Source: Clostridiales bacterium
GTDB lineage: Bacteria > Bacillota > Clostridia > Peptostreptococcales > Anaerovoracaceae
Assembly (NCBI GenBank): GCA_012515135.1
Contig: JAAYYX010000158.1
Span: 1-26,823, forward strand
Length of the DNA: 26,823 nucleotides
Direction of reading: 5' to 3'
Positions within the stretch are counted from its first letter, which is position 1. The number at the start of each line of letters is the position of its first letter. A program made the translations under genes and the position numbers. Under the pieces are notes generated by a model. That model saw only the letters and a list, made by a program, of their open reading frames with translations, searched no databases and was not told the DNA's origin. Shown one piece after another: positions 1-8,110 of the stretch.

Positions 1-57
1 CAGGCGGAAACAGAGGAAGCAGCAGAAGAAGAAACACAGGCGGAAACAGAGGAAGCA
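1..57 (+). repeat. 21-bp direct repeat in the nusA tail
   Basis: The 21 bases at 1-21 recur exactly at 37-57, a period of 36 bp (12 codons). They encode QAETEEA twice. It is an in-frame coding duplication of the kind that makes tail length vary between strains. The array may extend left of the window. Confidence 0.8.
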
Positions 58-81
58 AAAGAAAAAGCAGATGAAGAATAA
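1..81 (+). CDS. nusA: C-terminal tail of NusA (partial)
   Basis: The reading frame entering the window ends in TAA at 79-81 and encodes 26 residues of acidic Glu/Ala/Thr/Gln-rich sequence. No domain is visible. The NusA assignment rests on synteny: in Firmicutes the gene directly upstream of ylxR-ylxQ-infB is nusA, a transcription elongation and termination factor. Acidic low-complexity tails occur on some NusA proteins. The tail contains a seven-residue repeat (QAETEEA, twice) encoded by an exact 21-bp DNA repeat. The frame overlaps the next start codon by 11 bp, suggesting translational coupling. Confidence 0.7.
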   Translation, partial: QAETEEAAEEETQAETEEAKEKADEE

Positions 82-346
82 AAAAACACCAATGAGAAGA
101 TGCGTAGGATGTATGTCGTCCAGACCAAAGAACGAGCTCATAAGGATCGCCGCCTATGAAGGAGATGTAAGTATAGATCCCACAGGAAAAGCCAAAGGGC
201 GTGGTGTATATGTCTGCCCGGATCTGCAGTGCCTTAAAAAAGCGGAGAAAAGAAACGCTTTGGCCAGAAGTCTTTCCGTGGAAATATCAAAAGAACAGAT
301 GGAAAAACTTTTTGAGGAGCTGAGAACATATGAGGCAAAAGATTGA
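71..346 (+). CDS. rnpM: RnpM/YlxR (DUF448) RNA-binding protein
   Basis: This 91-aa protein belongs to the YlxR family, always found between nusA and infB in Firmicutes. It has been reported in Bacillus to bind RNase P RNA and modulate RNase P, hence the name RnpM. Family marks seen here are the N-terminal RRCVGC stretch (residues 9-14), the GRGVYVC motif (43-49) and a second cysteine pair (C49, C54). The start at 71 overlaps the nusA end by 11 bp. A second in-frame ATG at 92 is possible, but the basic N-terminus is usual for the family. The gene ends 17 bp inside ylxQ, so the three cistrons are tightly coupled. Confidence 0.93.
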   Translation: MKNKKTPMRRCVGCMSSRPKNELIRIAAYEGDVSIDPTGKAKGRGVYVCPDLQCLKKAEKRNALARSLSVEISKEQMEKLFEELRTYEAKD

Positions 347-659
347 AAGCTATCTTGGGCTTGCCAGAAAAGCCGGAAAGCTACTGGCAGGATACAATAA
401 ATGTCTTGATGCAATTGAAAGAGGCAAAATAAAACTTCTAATAATAAGTGAAGATGTATCGGAGAACAGCATGAAAAAAATGATCAAGCTGGCAGAAAGC
501 AAAAAAACAAAATACAGGATATATGGACAAAGCGAAGAAACCGGTCATATTACCGGCAATCCCGGAAGGGGCATATTCGGTATCACAGACAATAATTTCG
601 CTGAGGCTGTAATAAAAGAAATAGATCAAAAAGAATTTGAAAAAAAGGAGGTGTTCTAG
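330..659 (+). CDS. ylxQ: YlxQ, L7Ae/L30e-like RNA-binding protein
   Basis: A 109-aa protein beginning MRQKIESYLGLARKAGKL, the signature start of YlxQ in the L7Ae/L30e/S12e/Gadd45 superfamily. These are small alpha/beta proteins that bind kink-turn RNA; the physiological RNA of YlxQ is not settled. The body shows the KLLIISEDVS core strand and the 'NPGRGIFGITD' region typical of the fold. The start lies inside ylxR (17-bp overlap). The stop falls within the ribosome binding region of infB, so translation is probably coupled through to IF2. Confidence 0.93.
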   Translation: MRQKIESYLGLARKAGKLLAGYNKCLDAIERGKIKLLIISEDVSENSMKKMIKLAESKKTKYRIYGQSEETGHITGNPGRGIFGITDNNFAEAVIKEIDQKEFEKKEVF

Positions 660-662
660 ACA

Positions 663-3356
663 ATGAAAGTACATGAGTTAGCAAAAAAGCTTGACATGAG
701 CAGTAAAGAGCTTATAGAAAAAGCAAAATCAATAGGGATCGAAGTGACTTCGGCCAATAGCGCATTATCTGAAATTGACGAAAAAACACTTGAAAATGCC
801 ATTAAAGCAAAAAGAAAAAAGGACACCGAGACAAAAATAGTAAGGGTCGCATCAAAAAAGAAAGACATTGATGAGAAGGAGCCTCATGTTACCGTTAGAG
901 CAGCTAACGTGAAGACTCCTGCAGGCAAAACTTCAAAGGTAAGGAAAAAGACTGCAGAAGAAGAACCCGTTATCACAAGAAGGCCCCCCATAGGAAAACC
1001 TGTTGTTCCAAAAGAAGTCGAAAAAAGAGCAGCCAGACCTGTTGGTAAACCTTTGCCCAAAAAAATAGAGGGAGAAGACGAGGCCACTGAAAAACCCACT
1101 GTTACAAAGAAGGCGGCCATAGCAAAAAAAGCTGAGGAAGCCAACAAAACCATAAGAAAAGAACAGAGGGAAAAGCCCAAAGTAAAAATAATCAAGTCCG
1201 CAAAGGAGCAGAAAGCCGAAGCTGAGGCAAAAGAAAAAAAGGAAAGAGAAGAAAAAAGAGCAGAGGCTAAAAGACCCAAAACAGGAGCCGAAAGGCCTTC
1301 GGTAAGACCCGAAAGACCAAAGGCCGGGGGCGAAAGAGCTTCGGCAAGGCCCGAACGACCTGCAAGGAAGCCATCCTCAAAAGAGGCTGCTTCTGAAAAG
1401 CCCGCAGCAAAAAAAGAGGACAGGACAAAGAAAGGTAAACCCAAGGAAAAAGAAAGAGATAAATTCGGCAAACTTGAAAAAGGAAAAAGGAGCCGCAGAC
1501 CGGGGGGGTATGAAGTACTTTCCCTTGAGAAAAAAGCAAAGAAAAAGCATGTGAAACAAAAGATATCGGAAGAGCCGGAAATAGAAGAAGCGCCGCTGCC
1601 GGCAGGAACAAAAGTGATAAATGTTCCCATAACAGTAGGGGGACTGGCAGAGCAGATAGATGTTTCGGTTTCAAAGATAATAATGACTCTCATGGGACTG
1701 GGCAAGATCACAAATATCAATGCGAATATCGATGAAGACACATTGCTTATATTGGCAGAAGAGCTTGGTATGAATGTTATTGTAGGCAGTGTTGAACAGG
1801 AGACTGAAGAAGAAGGTCTTGAGATATTTGATGACAGAGAGACAGACCTTATGCCCAGACCTCCGATAATAACAGTAATGGGGCACGTGGATCACGGAAA
1901 GACTTCTCTTCTTGATGCCATAAGAAAAACAAACGTGACGGCTTCCGAGTCGGGAGGCATCACCCAGCATATAGGAGCTTCCGAAGTGGAGATCAACGAC
2001 AAAAGGATCGTATTCCTTGATACTCCCGGCCATGAAGCCTTTACTGCAATGAGAGCCAGAGGCGCTGATGTGACGGATATGGCTGTTCTTGTGGTTGCCG
2101 CAGATGACAGTGTCAAACCTCAGACTATTGAATCCATAAGTCACGCAAAGGCTGCGGGAGTGCCCATAATAGTCGCAATAAATAAAATGGACAAACCGGG
2201 AGCAAATCCCGACAAGGTCAAACAGGATCTCACAGAACACAATATACTTGTGGAAGAATGGGGCGGAGATGTTATTGCAGTGCCGGTGTCGGCAAAAAGC
2301 GGAGAAGGAATAAGAAACCTTCTGGAAATGATACTTCTGCAGGCAGAAGTACTTGAACTAAAAGCAAATCCCGAACGGCTGGCTGTGGGAACGGTTATTG
2401 AAGCCAGACTTGATAAAGCAAAGGGACCCGTTGCCACCGTACTTTTAACAAACGGAACACTTAAGGCGGGAAGCAGCGTGGTGGCAGGCACATGCTCGGG
2501 ACGTATCAGGCTGATGACCAATTCAAAGGGAGAGACAATAAGAAAAGCGGGCCCGGCCACAGCTGTGGAGGTGCTTGGTCTCACTGATGTTCCTGCTGCC
2601 GGCGATTCATTCAATGCAGTAATTGAAGACAGGGTAGCAAAGGATATCGCAGATAAAAGGAAGCAGAAGCAGAGGGAAGAAGTGATGGCGAAAACTTCCA
2701 AAACAAGCCTTGAAGAACTTTTCAGCCAAATAAAAGAAGGCGAAATAAAGGAACTCCCCCTTGTTATCAAAGGAGATGTAAGAGGATCTGTTGGTGCTGT
2801 TACCGCTTCACTGGAAAAGCTCAGCAATGAGAATGTAAAAGTCAAGATAGTCCATACGGGAGTGGGCGCAATAACCGAATCGGATGTCATGCTGGCGGGA
2901 ACTTCCGGGGCGATAATAATCGGATTCAATGTAAGGCCGGCTGCGGGAGTCACTCAGCAGGCTGACAGAGAAGGCATACAGATAAGAAATTACAGAGTGA
3001 TATACGATATAATAGATGATATCGAAAGTGCCATGAAGGGCATGCTGGATCCTGAGTTCAAAGAAGTAGTGCTTGGCCAGGTAAAAGTAAGGGAAACCTT
3101 CAAAGTCCCCAATATAGGAATAATTGCCGGAGCATATGTGACTGAAGGCAAAGTAATAAGAAATGCACAGATACGCCTTGTCAGGGACGGAGTAGTCATA
3201 CACGAAGGAAAGATATCATCCCTGAAAAGATTCAAAGATGACGCAAAAGAAGTACAGCAGGGATTTGAATGCGGACTTGGCATTGAAAACTACAATGACC
3301 TTAAGGAAGACGATATCATAGAATGCTTTGAGATGCAGGAGATCGAGAGGGATTAA
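663..3356 (+). CDS. infB: Translation initiation factor IF-2
   Basis: This 897-aa GTPase places initiator fMet-tRNA on the 30S subunit and promotes subunit joining. A strong AGGAGGTG site precedes the ATG at 663. Residues 1-50 form the IF2N module. A Lys/Glu/Arg/Pro-rich linker follows to about residue 290, then a second IF2N-like module. The G domain shows G1 GHVDHGKTS (407-415), G3 DTPGH (453-457), G4 NKMD (507-510) and G5 SAK (543-545). Domains II-IV and the fMet-tRNA-binding C-terminus follow and look complete. It is longer than Bacillus IF2 (about 716 aa) because of the linker. The linker includes a degenerate ERPSVRPERP-type repeat around residues 210-240. Confidence 0.98.
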   Translation: MKVHELAKKLDMSSKELIEKAKSIGIEVTSANSALSEIDEKTLENAIKAKRKKDTETKIVRVASKKKDIDEKEPHVTVRAANVKTPAGKTSKVRKKTAEEEPVITRRPPIGKPVVPKEVEKRAARPVGKPLPKKIEGEDEATEKPTVTKKAAIAKKAEEANKTIRKEQREKPKVKIIKSAKEQKAEAEAKEKKEREEKRAEAKRPKTGAERPSVRPERPKAGGERASARPERPARKPSSKEAASEKPAAKKEDRTKKGKPKEKERDKFGKLEKGKRSRRPGGYEVLSLEKKAKKKHVKQKISEEPEIEEAPLPAGTKVINVPITVGGLAEQIDVSVSKIIMTLMGLGKITNINANIDEDTLLILAEELGMNVIVGSVEQETEEEGLEIFDDRETDLMPRPPIITVMGHVDHGKTSLLDAIRKTNVTASESGGITQHIGASEVEINDKRIVFLDTPGHEAFTAMRARGADVTDMAVLVVAADDSVKPQTIESISHAKAAGVPIIVAINKMDKPGANPDKVKQDLTEHNILVEEWGGDVIAVPVSAKSGEGIRNLLEMILLQAEVLELKANPERLAVGTVIEARLDKAKGPVATVLLTNGTLKAGSSVVAGTCSGRIRLMTNSKGETIRKAGPATAVEVLGLTDVPAAGDSFNAVIEDRVAKDIADKRKQKQREEVMAKTSKTSLEELFSQIKEGEIKELPLVIKGDVRGSVGAVTASLEKLSNENVKVKIVHTGVGAITESDVMLAGTSGAIIIGFNVRPAAGVTQQADREGIQIRNYRVIYDIIDDIESAMKGMLDPEFKEVVLGQVKVRETFKVPNIGIIAGAYVTEGKVIRNAQIRLVRDGVVIHEGKISSLKRFKDDAKEVQQGFECGLGIENYNDLKEDDIIECFEMQEIERD

Positions 3357-3358
3357 AA

Positions 3359-3739
3359 ATGGGAAAAGGATACAGACAGGGAAGACTCGGCGAAGAGATA
3401 AAAAAAATAATAAGCACGATGCTTCTTAAGGAGCTCAAAGATCCCAGGCTTGATGGAATGGTCAGTGTAACAGCGGTAGATGTCACAGGGGACGGAAGTC
3501 TTGCAAAGGTATACATTACCGTTATGGATATAATTGAAGAAAAAAAGCCCGAAGAGACACAAAAACAGGAAGTACTGGAAGCAATGAAGAGTGCAAAAGG
3601 CCTTATACGCAAAGAAATAGGCAGACAGGTAAGGCTGAGACATACACCTGACCTTATATTCAAACTGGATGGATCATTGGATTACGGCAGGCATATTGAC
3701 GATCTTCTTGATGAAGTGGTGAAACATGATGAAAAATAA
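3359..3739 (+). CDS. rbfA: Ribosome-binding factor A
   Basis: A 126-aa KH-like protein needed for late maturation of the 30S subunit and 16S rRNA 5'-end processing. The N-terminus (GYRQGRLGEEIKKIIS), the KDPRL motif and the 'VTAVDVTGDGSLAKVYITV' core are diagnostic. It starts two bases after the infB stop and ends 14 bp into the DHH gene. Length is normal for the family. Confidence 0.97.
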   Translation: MGKGYRQGRLGEEIKKIISTMLLKELKDPRLDGMVSVTAVDVTGDGSLAKVYITVMDIIEEKKPEETQKQEVLEAMKSAKGLIRKEIGRQVRLRHTPDLIFKLDGSLDYGRHIDDLLDEVVKHDEK

Positions 3740-4697
3740 TAGTCTCAAAGAAATCGGTAAACAACTCGAAGGTACTGATTCTATAGTTATATTCCCCCAT
3801 GTTTTAATGGATGGAGATGCAATGGGATCGGCTGTTGCCCTTTGCAGGGTGCTTCGCAGGAGGGGAAAAGAGGCATGGATCCTGCTGGAGGACAAGATAC
3901 CGGATTATCTTATGTTTTTGGATAAAGGGTTTTGTACTTATGATAAAAAAAAAGTATCTGATCCGGACATATGCCTTTGTATCGATTGTGGCGATACAGA
4001 ACGTTTCAGAAAAAGAGCTGATGTTTTTCAAAAAGGCAAAAGCAGAATATGTATAGACCATCATGCCACTTCTGAACCCTTTGTGGAGTACAATCATATA
4101 AATACAGAAGCTTCCGCCACAGGAGAAATAATTTACGACCTTATAATTGAAATGGACTGGCCTATAGAAAAAGAAACAGCCGAAGCGATTTTTGCGGCAA
4201 TAACCACCGACACAGGGAATTTTCAGTACTCTAATACCACCAGAAGAAGTCATGAAATAGCTGCAGATCTATATGATTATTCCCCGGATCTTGCGAAAAT
4301 AAGTGTGGAAATATATCAGAATGAAGAGCTTTCAAAGTTCAGACTTGAAAGCAAGATCATTGATACTGCGGAGATATTTGCAGAAGGAAAAGGAATAATA
4401 GCATTCGTCACTTTGAAAATGCTTGAAGAAGCCGGGGCACGAATGGAAGAAACCGAGGGAATGGTAGCAAAGCTTCGAAGTGTGAAGGGCGTTCAGATAG
4501 CCATGCTTATAAAAGAAAATGACATCGGAGAAATGAAGGTGGCCATGAGGGCAAAAGAAAAAGGAAATGTGGCAAAAATAGCCGGGAAATATGACGGAGG
4601 AGGCCATATCAAGGCGGCCGGATGTACAATAAATGATTCCATGGAGAATGTCAGAGAGCTTATGATAAAGGAGGTATCGAAGCAGTTTGGATACTGA
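3726..4697 (+). CDS. nrnA: DHH/DHHA1 phosphoesterase, NrnA-type nanoRNase
   Basis: This 323-aa protein has the NrnA layout: an N-terminal DHH domain and a C-terminal DHHA1 domain. Metal-binding motifs are the MDGDAMGS stretch (H25, D29, D31), the CIDCGD motif (D87), the DHH triad (111-113) and a GGGH motif near the C-terminus. NrnA enzymes degrade 2-4 nt RNA and often dephosphorylate pAp; some relatives act on c-di-AMP or pApA. This locus position, between rbfA and truB, is the standard one for NrnA in Firmicutes. Two tandem ATGs (3726 and 3729) could each serve as start. Overlap with rbfA (14 bp) and truB (11 bp) indicates coupling. Confidence 0.93.
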   Translation: MMKNNSLKEIGKQLEGTDSIVIFPHVLMDGDAMGSAVALCRVLRRRGKEAWILLEDKIPDYLMFLDKGFCTYDKKKVSDPDICLCIDCGDTERFRKRADVFQKGKSRICIDHHATSEPFVEYNHINTEASATGEIIYDLIIEMDWPIEKETAEAIFAAITTDTGNFQYSNTTRRSHEIAADLYDYSPDLAKISVEIYQNEELSKFRLESKIIDTAEIFAEGKGIIAFVTLKMLEEAGARMEETEGMVAKLRSVKGVQIAMLIKENDIGEMKVAMRAKEKGNVAKIAGKYDGGGHIKAAGCTINDSMENVRELMIKEVSKQFGY

Positions 4698-5637
4698 CAT
4701 AAACGGTATAATAAATCTGAGGAAGTCAGCGGAATATACCTCTCATGACTGTGTGGCTCTAATAAGAAAAATGTTCGGCGTAAAAAAAGCAGGACATACG
4801 GGAACTCTTGATCCAATGGCAGAGGGAGTCCTGCCCATATGTCTGGGCAAAGCCACCAGGATAATAGAATATATGGACAATGACTTGAAAGAGTACAGGT
4901 GCACTATGAAGATGGGGATAGAGACAGACACCCAGGATGTGTGGGGCAAAATACTGTGCGAATACCCTTTGAAGGATATAACGGAGCGCAGTATCAGGGA
5001 TGCTGTGCTTTCTTTCAGGGGAAGCATAGACCAGATACCTCCAAAATATTCCGCATTGAAGGTAAAGGGAAAGAGACTTTATGAATATGCAAGAGAAGGT
5101 CTTGAAGTGGAAATAAAGTCCAGAAGGATAAATATAGAAGATATTATAATCGATGATATAATCATAGAAGAAGACGAAGAAGGAAAAGCGCAAAAAGCAG
5201 AAGTGACCCTTACGGTGACCTGCTCCAAAGGCACATATATAAGGACACTTTGTCATGACATAGGCAGAAAGCTCGGTTGCGGAGCAGCAATGAGCGGACT
5301 CACAAGAACAGTAAGCGGCATATTCTGCATCGAGGATGCAGTAAGCCTTGAAGAACTTGAGAACATGTCAAAAAAGGAACGGATGGCAAAACTTCTGCCT
5401 ATGGATCATCCTCTTTCCGGGCTTTTGGTTATATGGCTCGATGATAAAAGAGCAGAAGATTTTGTTAACGGCAGAGCAATAAGTAATTTCACCGCCCCGG
5501 AAAACATTCAAGATGAAAACAAAAAAGAAAACCCGAAAAAACACTTCAGAGTATATTCGGAAAAAACCTTTCTGGGCATTGCCGGCATAGAGGATAATGA
5601 ACTGAGACCCGAAAAAGTCCTTTGTAAAAAAACATAA
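4687..5637 (+). CDS. truB: tRNA pseudouridine-55 synthase TruB
   Basis: A 316-aa enzyme that converts U55 of the tRNA T-loop to pseudouridine. The catalytic aspartate is D42 in GHTGTLDPMAEGVLP, and the family opening GIINLRKSAEYTSHDCV matches. The start is a TTG at 4687, chosen because a strong AAAGGAGGT lies about 11 nt upstream and the TruB N-terminus begins here. No ATG is available before conserved sequence. The start is inside nrnA (11-bp overlap). The segment around 170-180 is acidic, and the C-terminus carries a PUA-like part. Only 11 bp separate it from ribF. Confidence 0.96.
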   Translation: MDTDINGIINLRKSAEYTSHDCVALIRKMFGVKKAGHTGTLDPMAEGVLPICLGKATRIIEYMDNDLKEYRCTMKMGIETDTQDVWGKILCEYPLKDITERSIRDAVLSFRGSIDQIPPKYSALKVKGKRLYEYAREGLEVEIKSRRINIEDIIIDDIIIEEDEEGKAQKAEVTLTVTCSKGTYIRTLCHDIGRKLGCGAAMSGLTRTVSGIFCIEDAVSLEELENMSKKERMAKLLPMDHPLSGLLVIWLDDKRAEDFVNGRAISNFTAPENIQDENKKENPKKHFRVYSEKTFLGIAGIEDNELRPEKVLCKKT

Positions 5638-5648
5638 AAGGAGAAGAC

Positions 5649-6593
5649 ATGAAGATATATAACTCCCTGGAAGGAATAGATCATGTGAAAAAAACAGTGG
5701 TGGCACTTGGCAACTTCGACGGAGTGCATAAAGGGCACCAGGAACTTATTGCGCGGACCGTAAAAGCCGCTGAAGCCGCAGAAATGAAAAGTGCAGTATT
5801 CACTTTTTCCAATCATCCGAGAAACCTGACGGGCAAAGGGCCTTTTGTTAAGAGCATACTTTATAACGAGGAAAAAGCCGATATAATAAAAAGTCTTGGC
5901 ATCGACATACTTTTTTCGGTTCCTTTCACAAAAGATATACTGAATATGAGGGCAGAAGCCTTCATCAATGAACTTCTTATAAAAAAAATCGGAATGCAGG
6001 AAGCCTACTGTGGATTCAATTACAGGTTCGGGTACAAAGCGGAAGGAAATGCTGAAGTACTTATTCACGAAGGCATGAAAAAAGGCTTCGGCATACATGT
6101 GCTTGAACCATTCAGTATAGACGGACAGCTGGTAAGTTCCACCATGATAAGGAAGTGTATAGAAGAAGGACGGGTGGACAGGTGCTTTAAATATCTTGGC
6201 CGGTATTACAGTATAGGAGGAGAGGTCGTAATCGGTAATAAACTGGGGAAAAAACTTGGCTTTCCGACTTCAAATCTTATAATAGATGAAAGCATGGTCT
6301 CACCTCCTAACGGAGTGTATATTACATACTGCACCTATGAGGGCAAAAGATATCCGGGAGTCACAAATGTGGGAAGAAAACCCACAGTGGGAGAATTTGA
6401 AAAAAATGTAGAGACACATATATTCAATTTTAATAAAGAATTGTATGGAAAAAGAATCAAAGTTGAATTTCTGAAAAGAACCAGGCCGGAAAAAAAATTT
6501 GATACTATCGAAGAACTTTCGAAACAGATAACCGAAGACTGTATAGCAGCAAGAGCATTTCACAGAGCTTTTGATAACGAAGAAACATATTGA
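5649..6593 (+). CDS. ribF: Bifunctional riboflavin kinase / FAD synthetase
   Basis: This 314-aa enzyme makes FMN from riboflavin and FAD from FMN. The N-terminal nucleotidyltransferase carries the GNFDGVHKGH motif (21-30). The C-terminal flavokinase has the 'GKKLGFPTSNL' and 'GVTNVGRKPTV' motifs. AAAAGGAG lies just upstream of the ATG. Its placement after truB and before rpsO is the common Firmicute order. Here, however, two further genes separate it from rpsO. Confidence 0.97.
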   Translation: MKIYNSLEGIDHVKKTVVALGNFDGVHKGHQELIARTVKAAEAAEMKSAVFTFSNHPRNLTGKGPFVKSILYNEEKADIIKSLGIDILFSVPFTKDILNMRAEAFINELLIKKIGMQEAYCGFNYRFGYKAEGNAEVLIHEGMKKGFGIHVLEPFSIDGQLVSSTMIRKCIEEGRVDRCFKYLGRYYSIGGEVVIGNKLGKKLGFPTSNLIIDESMVSPPNGVYITYCTYEGKRYPGVTNVGRKPTVGEFEKNVETHIFNFNKELYGKRIKVEFLKRTRPEKKFDTIEELSKQITEDCIAARAFHRAFDNEETY

Positions 6594-6620
6594 TCTAAAG
6601 AGGCAGGAAAAGGAAAGAAA

Positions 6621-7514
6621 ATGGATCTTAAAAAGGCAAAGGAACTGGTCATGAAGGCCGGAGAGGAGATAACCAGAAGCGGCCTTATCGCCAGGACCTG
6701 GGGCAACATAAGCTGTAGAGCAGACGAAGAAAGTTTTGTCATAACTGCCAGCGGACGCAACTATATGACCCTTACAGAGGATGAGGTCATACTGCTTGGA
6801 ATGAAAAACATGACTCACAGGGGACCGGTCAAACCTTCCTCCGAAAAAAAACTTCACAGAGAAATATATAAACTGAAACCTGAAGCGAACTTCATAATCC
6901 ATACACATCAGGACAATGCATCTGCCATTTCAGCCATGGGGTTCGGTTCTGTTTCATTTGATAAAGAGTATGACAGGATAGGAAAAGGCATAATATGCGC
7001 CCCTTATGCTCTGCCCGGTACCAATAGGCTTTCAAGGAATACTGCAAGGGCGGCAAAAGAGTCATCGGGCAATGCGGTGATAATGTCCCATCACGGAGCA
7101 GTGTGCTGGGGGAGTACATATGAAGAGGCTTTTGCGGCCGCATACGGACTTGAAGAGGCGGCGGGAGAATATCTGGCAAGGATGGGAGTCCCGCTCATGG
7201 ATCCGTTATCAAAATATGTATCATACAAAAAACTATATCTGAAAGCATATTTAGATGATTATGCCCAGATAGCCGGTCCAAAAATGGAAATACTCCTGGA
7301 TGGCAGGGGCAGGCTCATACTTAGCAAAACGGAAGACAGAGAAGCTGCGGAAATGATAGTGCAAAAGAACTGCAAGGCATATTTTGCAGCATTCCTTTCT
7401 CCCAAGGGAAAACCAATAAGTACCATTGACAGCAAGTTTCTAAGACAGAAATATTTAAGGCAGTATTCTAAACTTTCCAAAAAAGATATCGGCACAGGGA
7501 GGCATAAAAAATGA
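6621..7514 (+). CDS. Class II aldolase/adducin-family protein
   Basis: A 297-aa protein. Residues 1 to about 195 match the zinc-dependent class II aldolase/adducin fold seen in L-fuculose-1-phosphate aldolase and L-ribulose-5-phosphate 4-epimerase. Visible active-site residues are the SSE glutamate (E75), the HTH zinc ligands (H94, H96) and the histidine of SHHGA (H158). The catalytic set thus looks intact, so an aldolase or epimerase activity on a phosphorylated sugar is plausible; substrate unknown. The last ~100 residues are a basic extension beyond the usual ~215-aa family length. It follows ribF by 27 bp and overlaps the next start by 4 bp (ATGA). It is an unusual resident of this operon. 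Confidence 0.88.
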   Translation: MDLKKAKELVMKAGEEITRSGLIARTWGNISCRADEESFVITASGRNYMTLTEDEVILLGMKNMTHRGPVKPSSEKKLHREIYKLKPEANFIIHTHQDNASAISAMGFGSVSFDKEYDRIGKGIICAPYALPGTNRLSRNTARAAKESSGNAVIMSHHGAVCWGSTYEEAFAAAYGLEEAAGEYLARMGVPLMDPLSKYVSYKKLYLKAYLDDYAQIAGPKMEILLDGRGRLILSKTEDREAAEMIVQKNCKAYFAAFLSPKGKPISTIDSKFLRQKYLRQYSKLSKKDIGTGRHKK

Positions 7515-7972
7515 GCAACTGGAAATACAGGCTGATGAGATTCATGCAGGGAAGATACGGCGGTGATCAGTTTAATTTTTTTCTTATAATAGTATCTTTT
7601 TTGCTGGAAGTGGCAGGCAACATATTTGGAATAAGGATAATATACTGGATAGGTGTTGCGATGATCGTCTTTGCGGTTTACAGAATGTTTTCCAGAAACA
7701 TATACAAAAGGCAGCAGGAAAACATAAGATTCATGTCACTTTTTGATAGTATAAAAGGCAAAAAGAACAGTCGCGGATATTATGAAAACCGTGGAAGTCA
7801 GAATATGGGAGGAAACCGAAAGCAGCGTGAAAACCGCAGATACAAAGACAAGACAGTATACTGCTATTACAACTGTCCTTCATGCATGCAACAGGTCCGG
7901 GTGCCGGCAGGCAAAGGCAAAGTCCGTATAAAATGTCCGAAATGCGGCAATGTGTTTGAAACACATTCATGA
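7511..7972 (+). CDS. Small membrane protein with C-terminal zinc ribbon
   Basis: A 153-aa protein of unknown function. A short basic N-terminus with RYGGDQ is followed by two hydrophobic segments (about 22-40 and 42-60), the latter ending YRMFSRN. A charged, Gly/Asn/Arg-rich cytoplasmic linker follows (about 65-112). A CxxC...CxxC zinc ribbon ends the protein (C122, C125, C142, C145) with a PAGKGKVRIKCPKC core. The pattern resembles unnamed proteins recurrent in Clostridia (recalled, not searched). The ribbon could bind nucleic acid or protein near the membrane. It is translationally coupled to the aldolase gene by an ATGA overlap and is the last gene before the rpsO promoter region. Confidence 0.85.
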   Translation: MSNWKYRLMRFMQGRYGGDQFNFFLIIVSFLLEVAGNIFGIRIIYWIGVAMIVFAVYRMFSRNIYKRQQENIRFMSLFDSIKGKKNSRGYYENRGSQNMGGNRKQRENRRYKDKTVYCYYNCPSCMQQVRVPAGKGKVRIKCPKCGNVFETHS

Positions 7973-7992
7973 TGATCTTAGGGGTTTGCCTC

Positions 7993-8021
7993 TTGCATTA
8001 CCATGATGGTTGTGTTAATAT
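7993..8021 (+). promoter_or_regulatory. Candidate promoter for rpsO
   Basis: TTGCAT at 7993-7998 and TAATAT at 8016-8021 are separated by 17 bp, a fair match to the housekeeping sigma factor consensus. The predicted transcript would start near 8028 and have an ~80-nt leader. The flanking TTAATAT occurs again at 8028-8034. Confidence 0.4.
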
Positions 8022-8048
8022 AAACCGTTAATATTTTTACCTTTTGCT

Positions 8049-8064
8049 GAGTTTTACGAAACTC
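8049..8064 (+). promoter_or_regulatory. Leader hairpin upstream of rpsO
   Basis: GAGTTT (8049-8054) and AAACTC (8059-8064) form a perfect 6-bp stem closed by a UACG tetraloop, a UNCG-type stable loop. A second small hairpin (CTTC-gca-GAAG) lies just downstream. Autogenous S15 binding to rpsO leaders is known in several bacteria; whether this leader does so is inference. Confidence 0.4.
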
Positions 8065-8110
8065 CGACGGAAACTTCGCAGAAGGCGTATTATTAGAAGG
8101 AGAAAATAAA

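Noticed and set aside
884..1741. 285-codon open frame on the minus strand within infB
   Set aside because: It is a shadow of the Lys/Glu/Ala-rich linker, giving a Ser/Phe/Leu-rich product with no domain and no ribosome site; the + strand is certain IF2.
2141..2953. 270-codon minus-strand open frame across the IF2 G domain region
   Set aside because: Same reason: antisense of conserved coding sequence and no recognisable protein.
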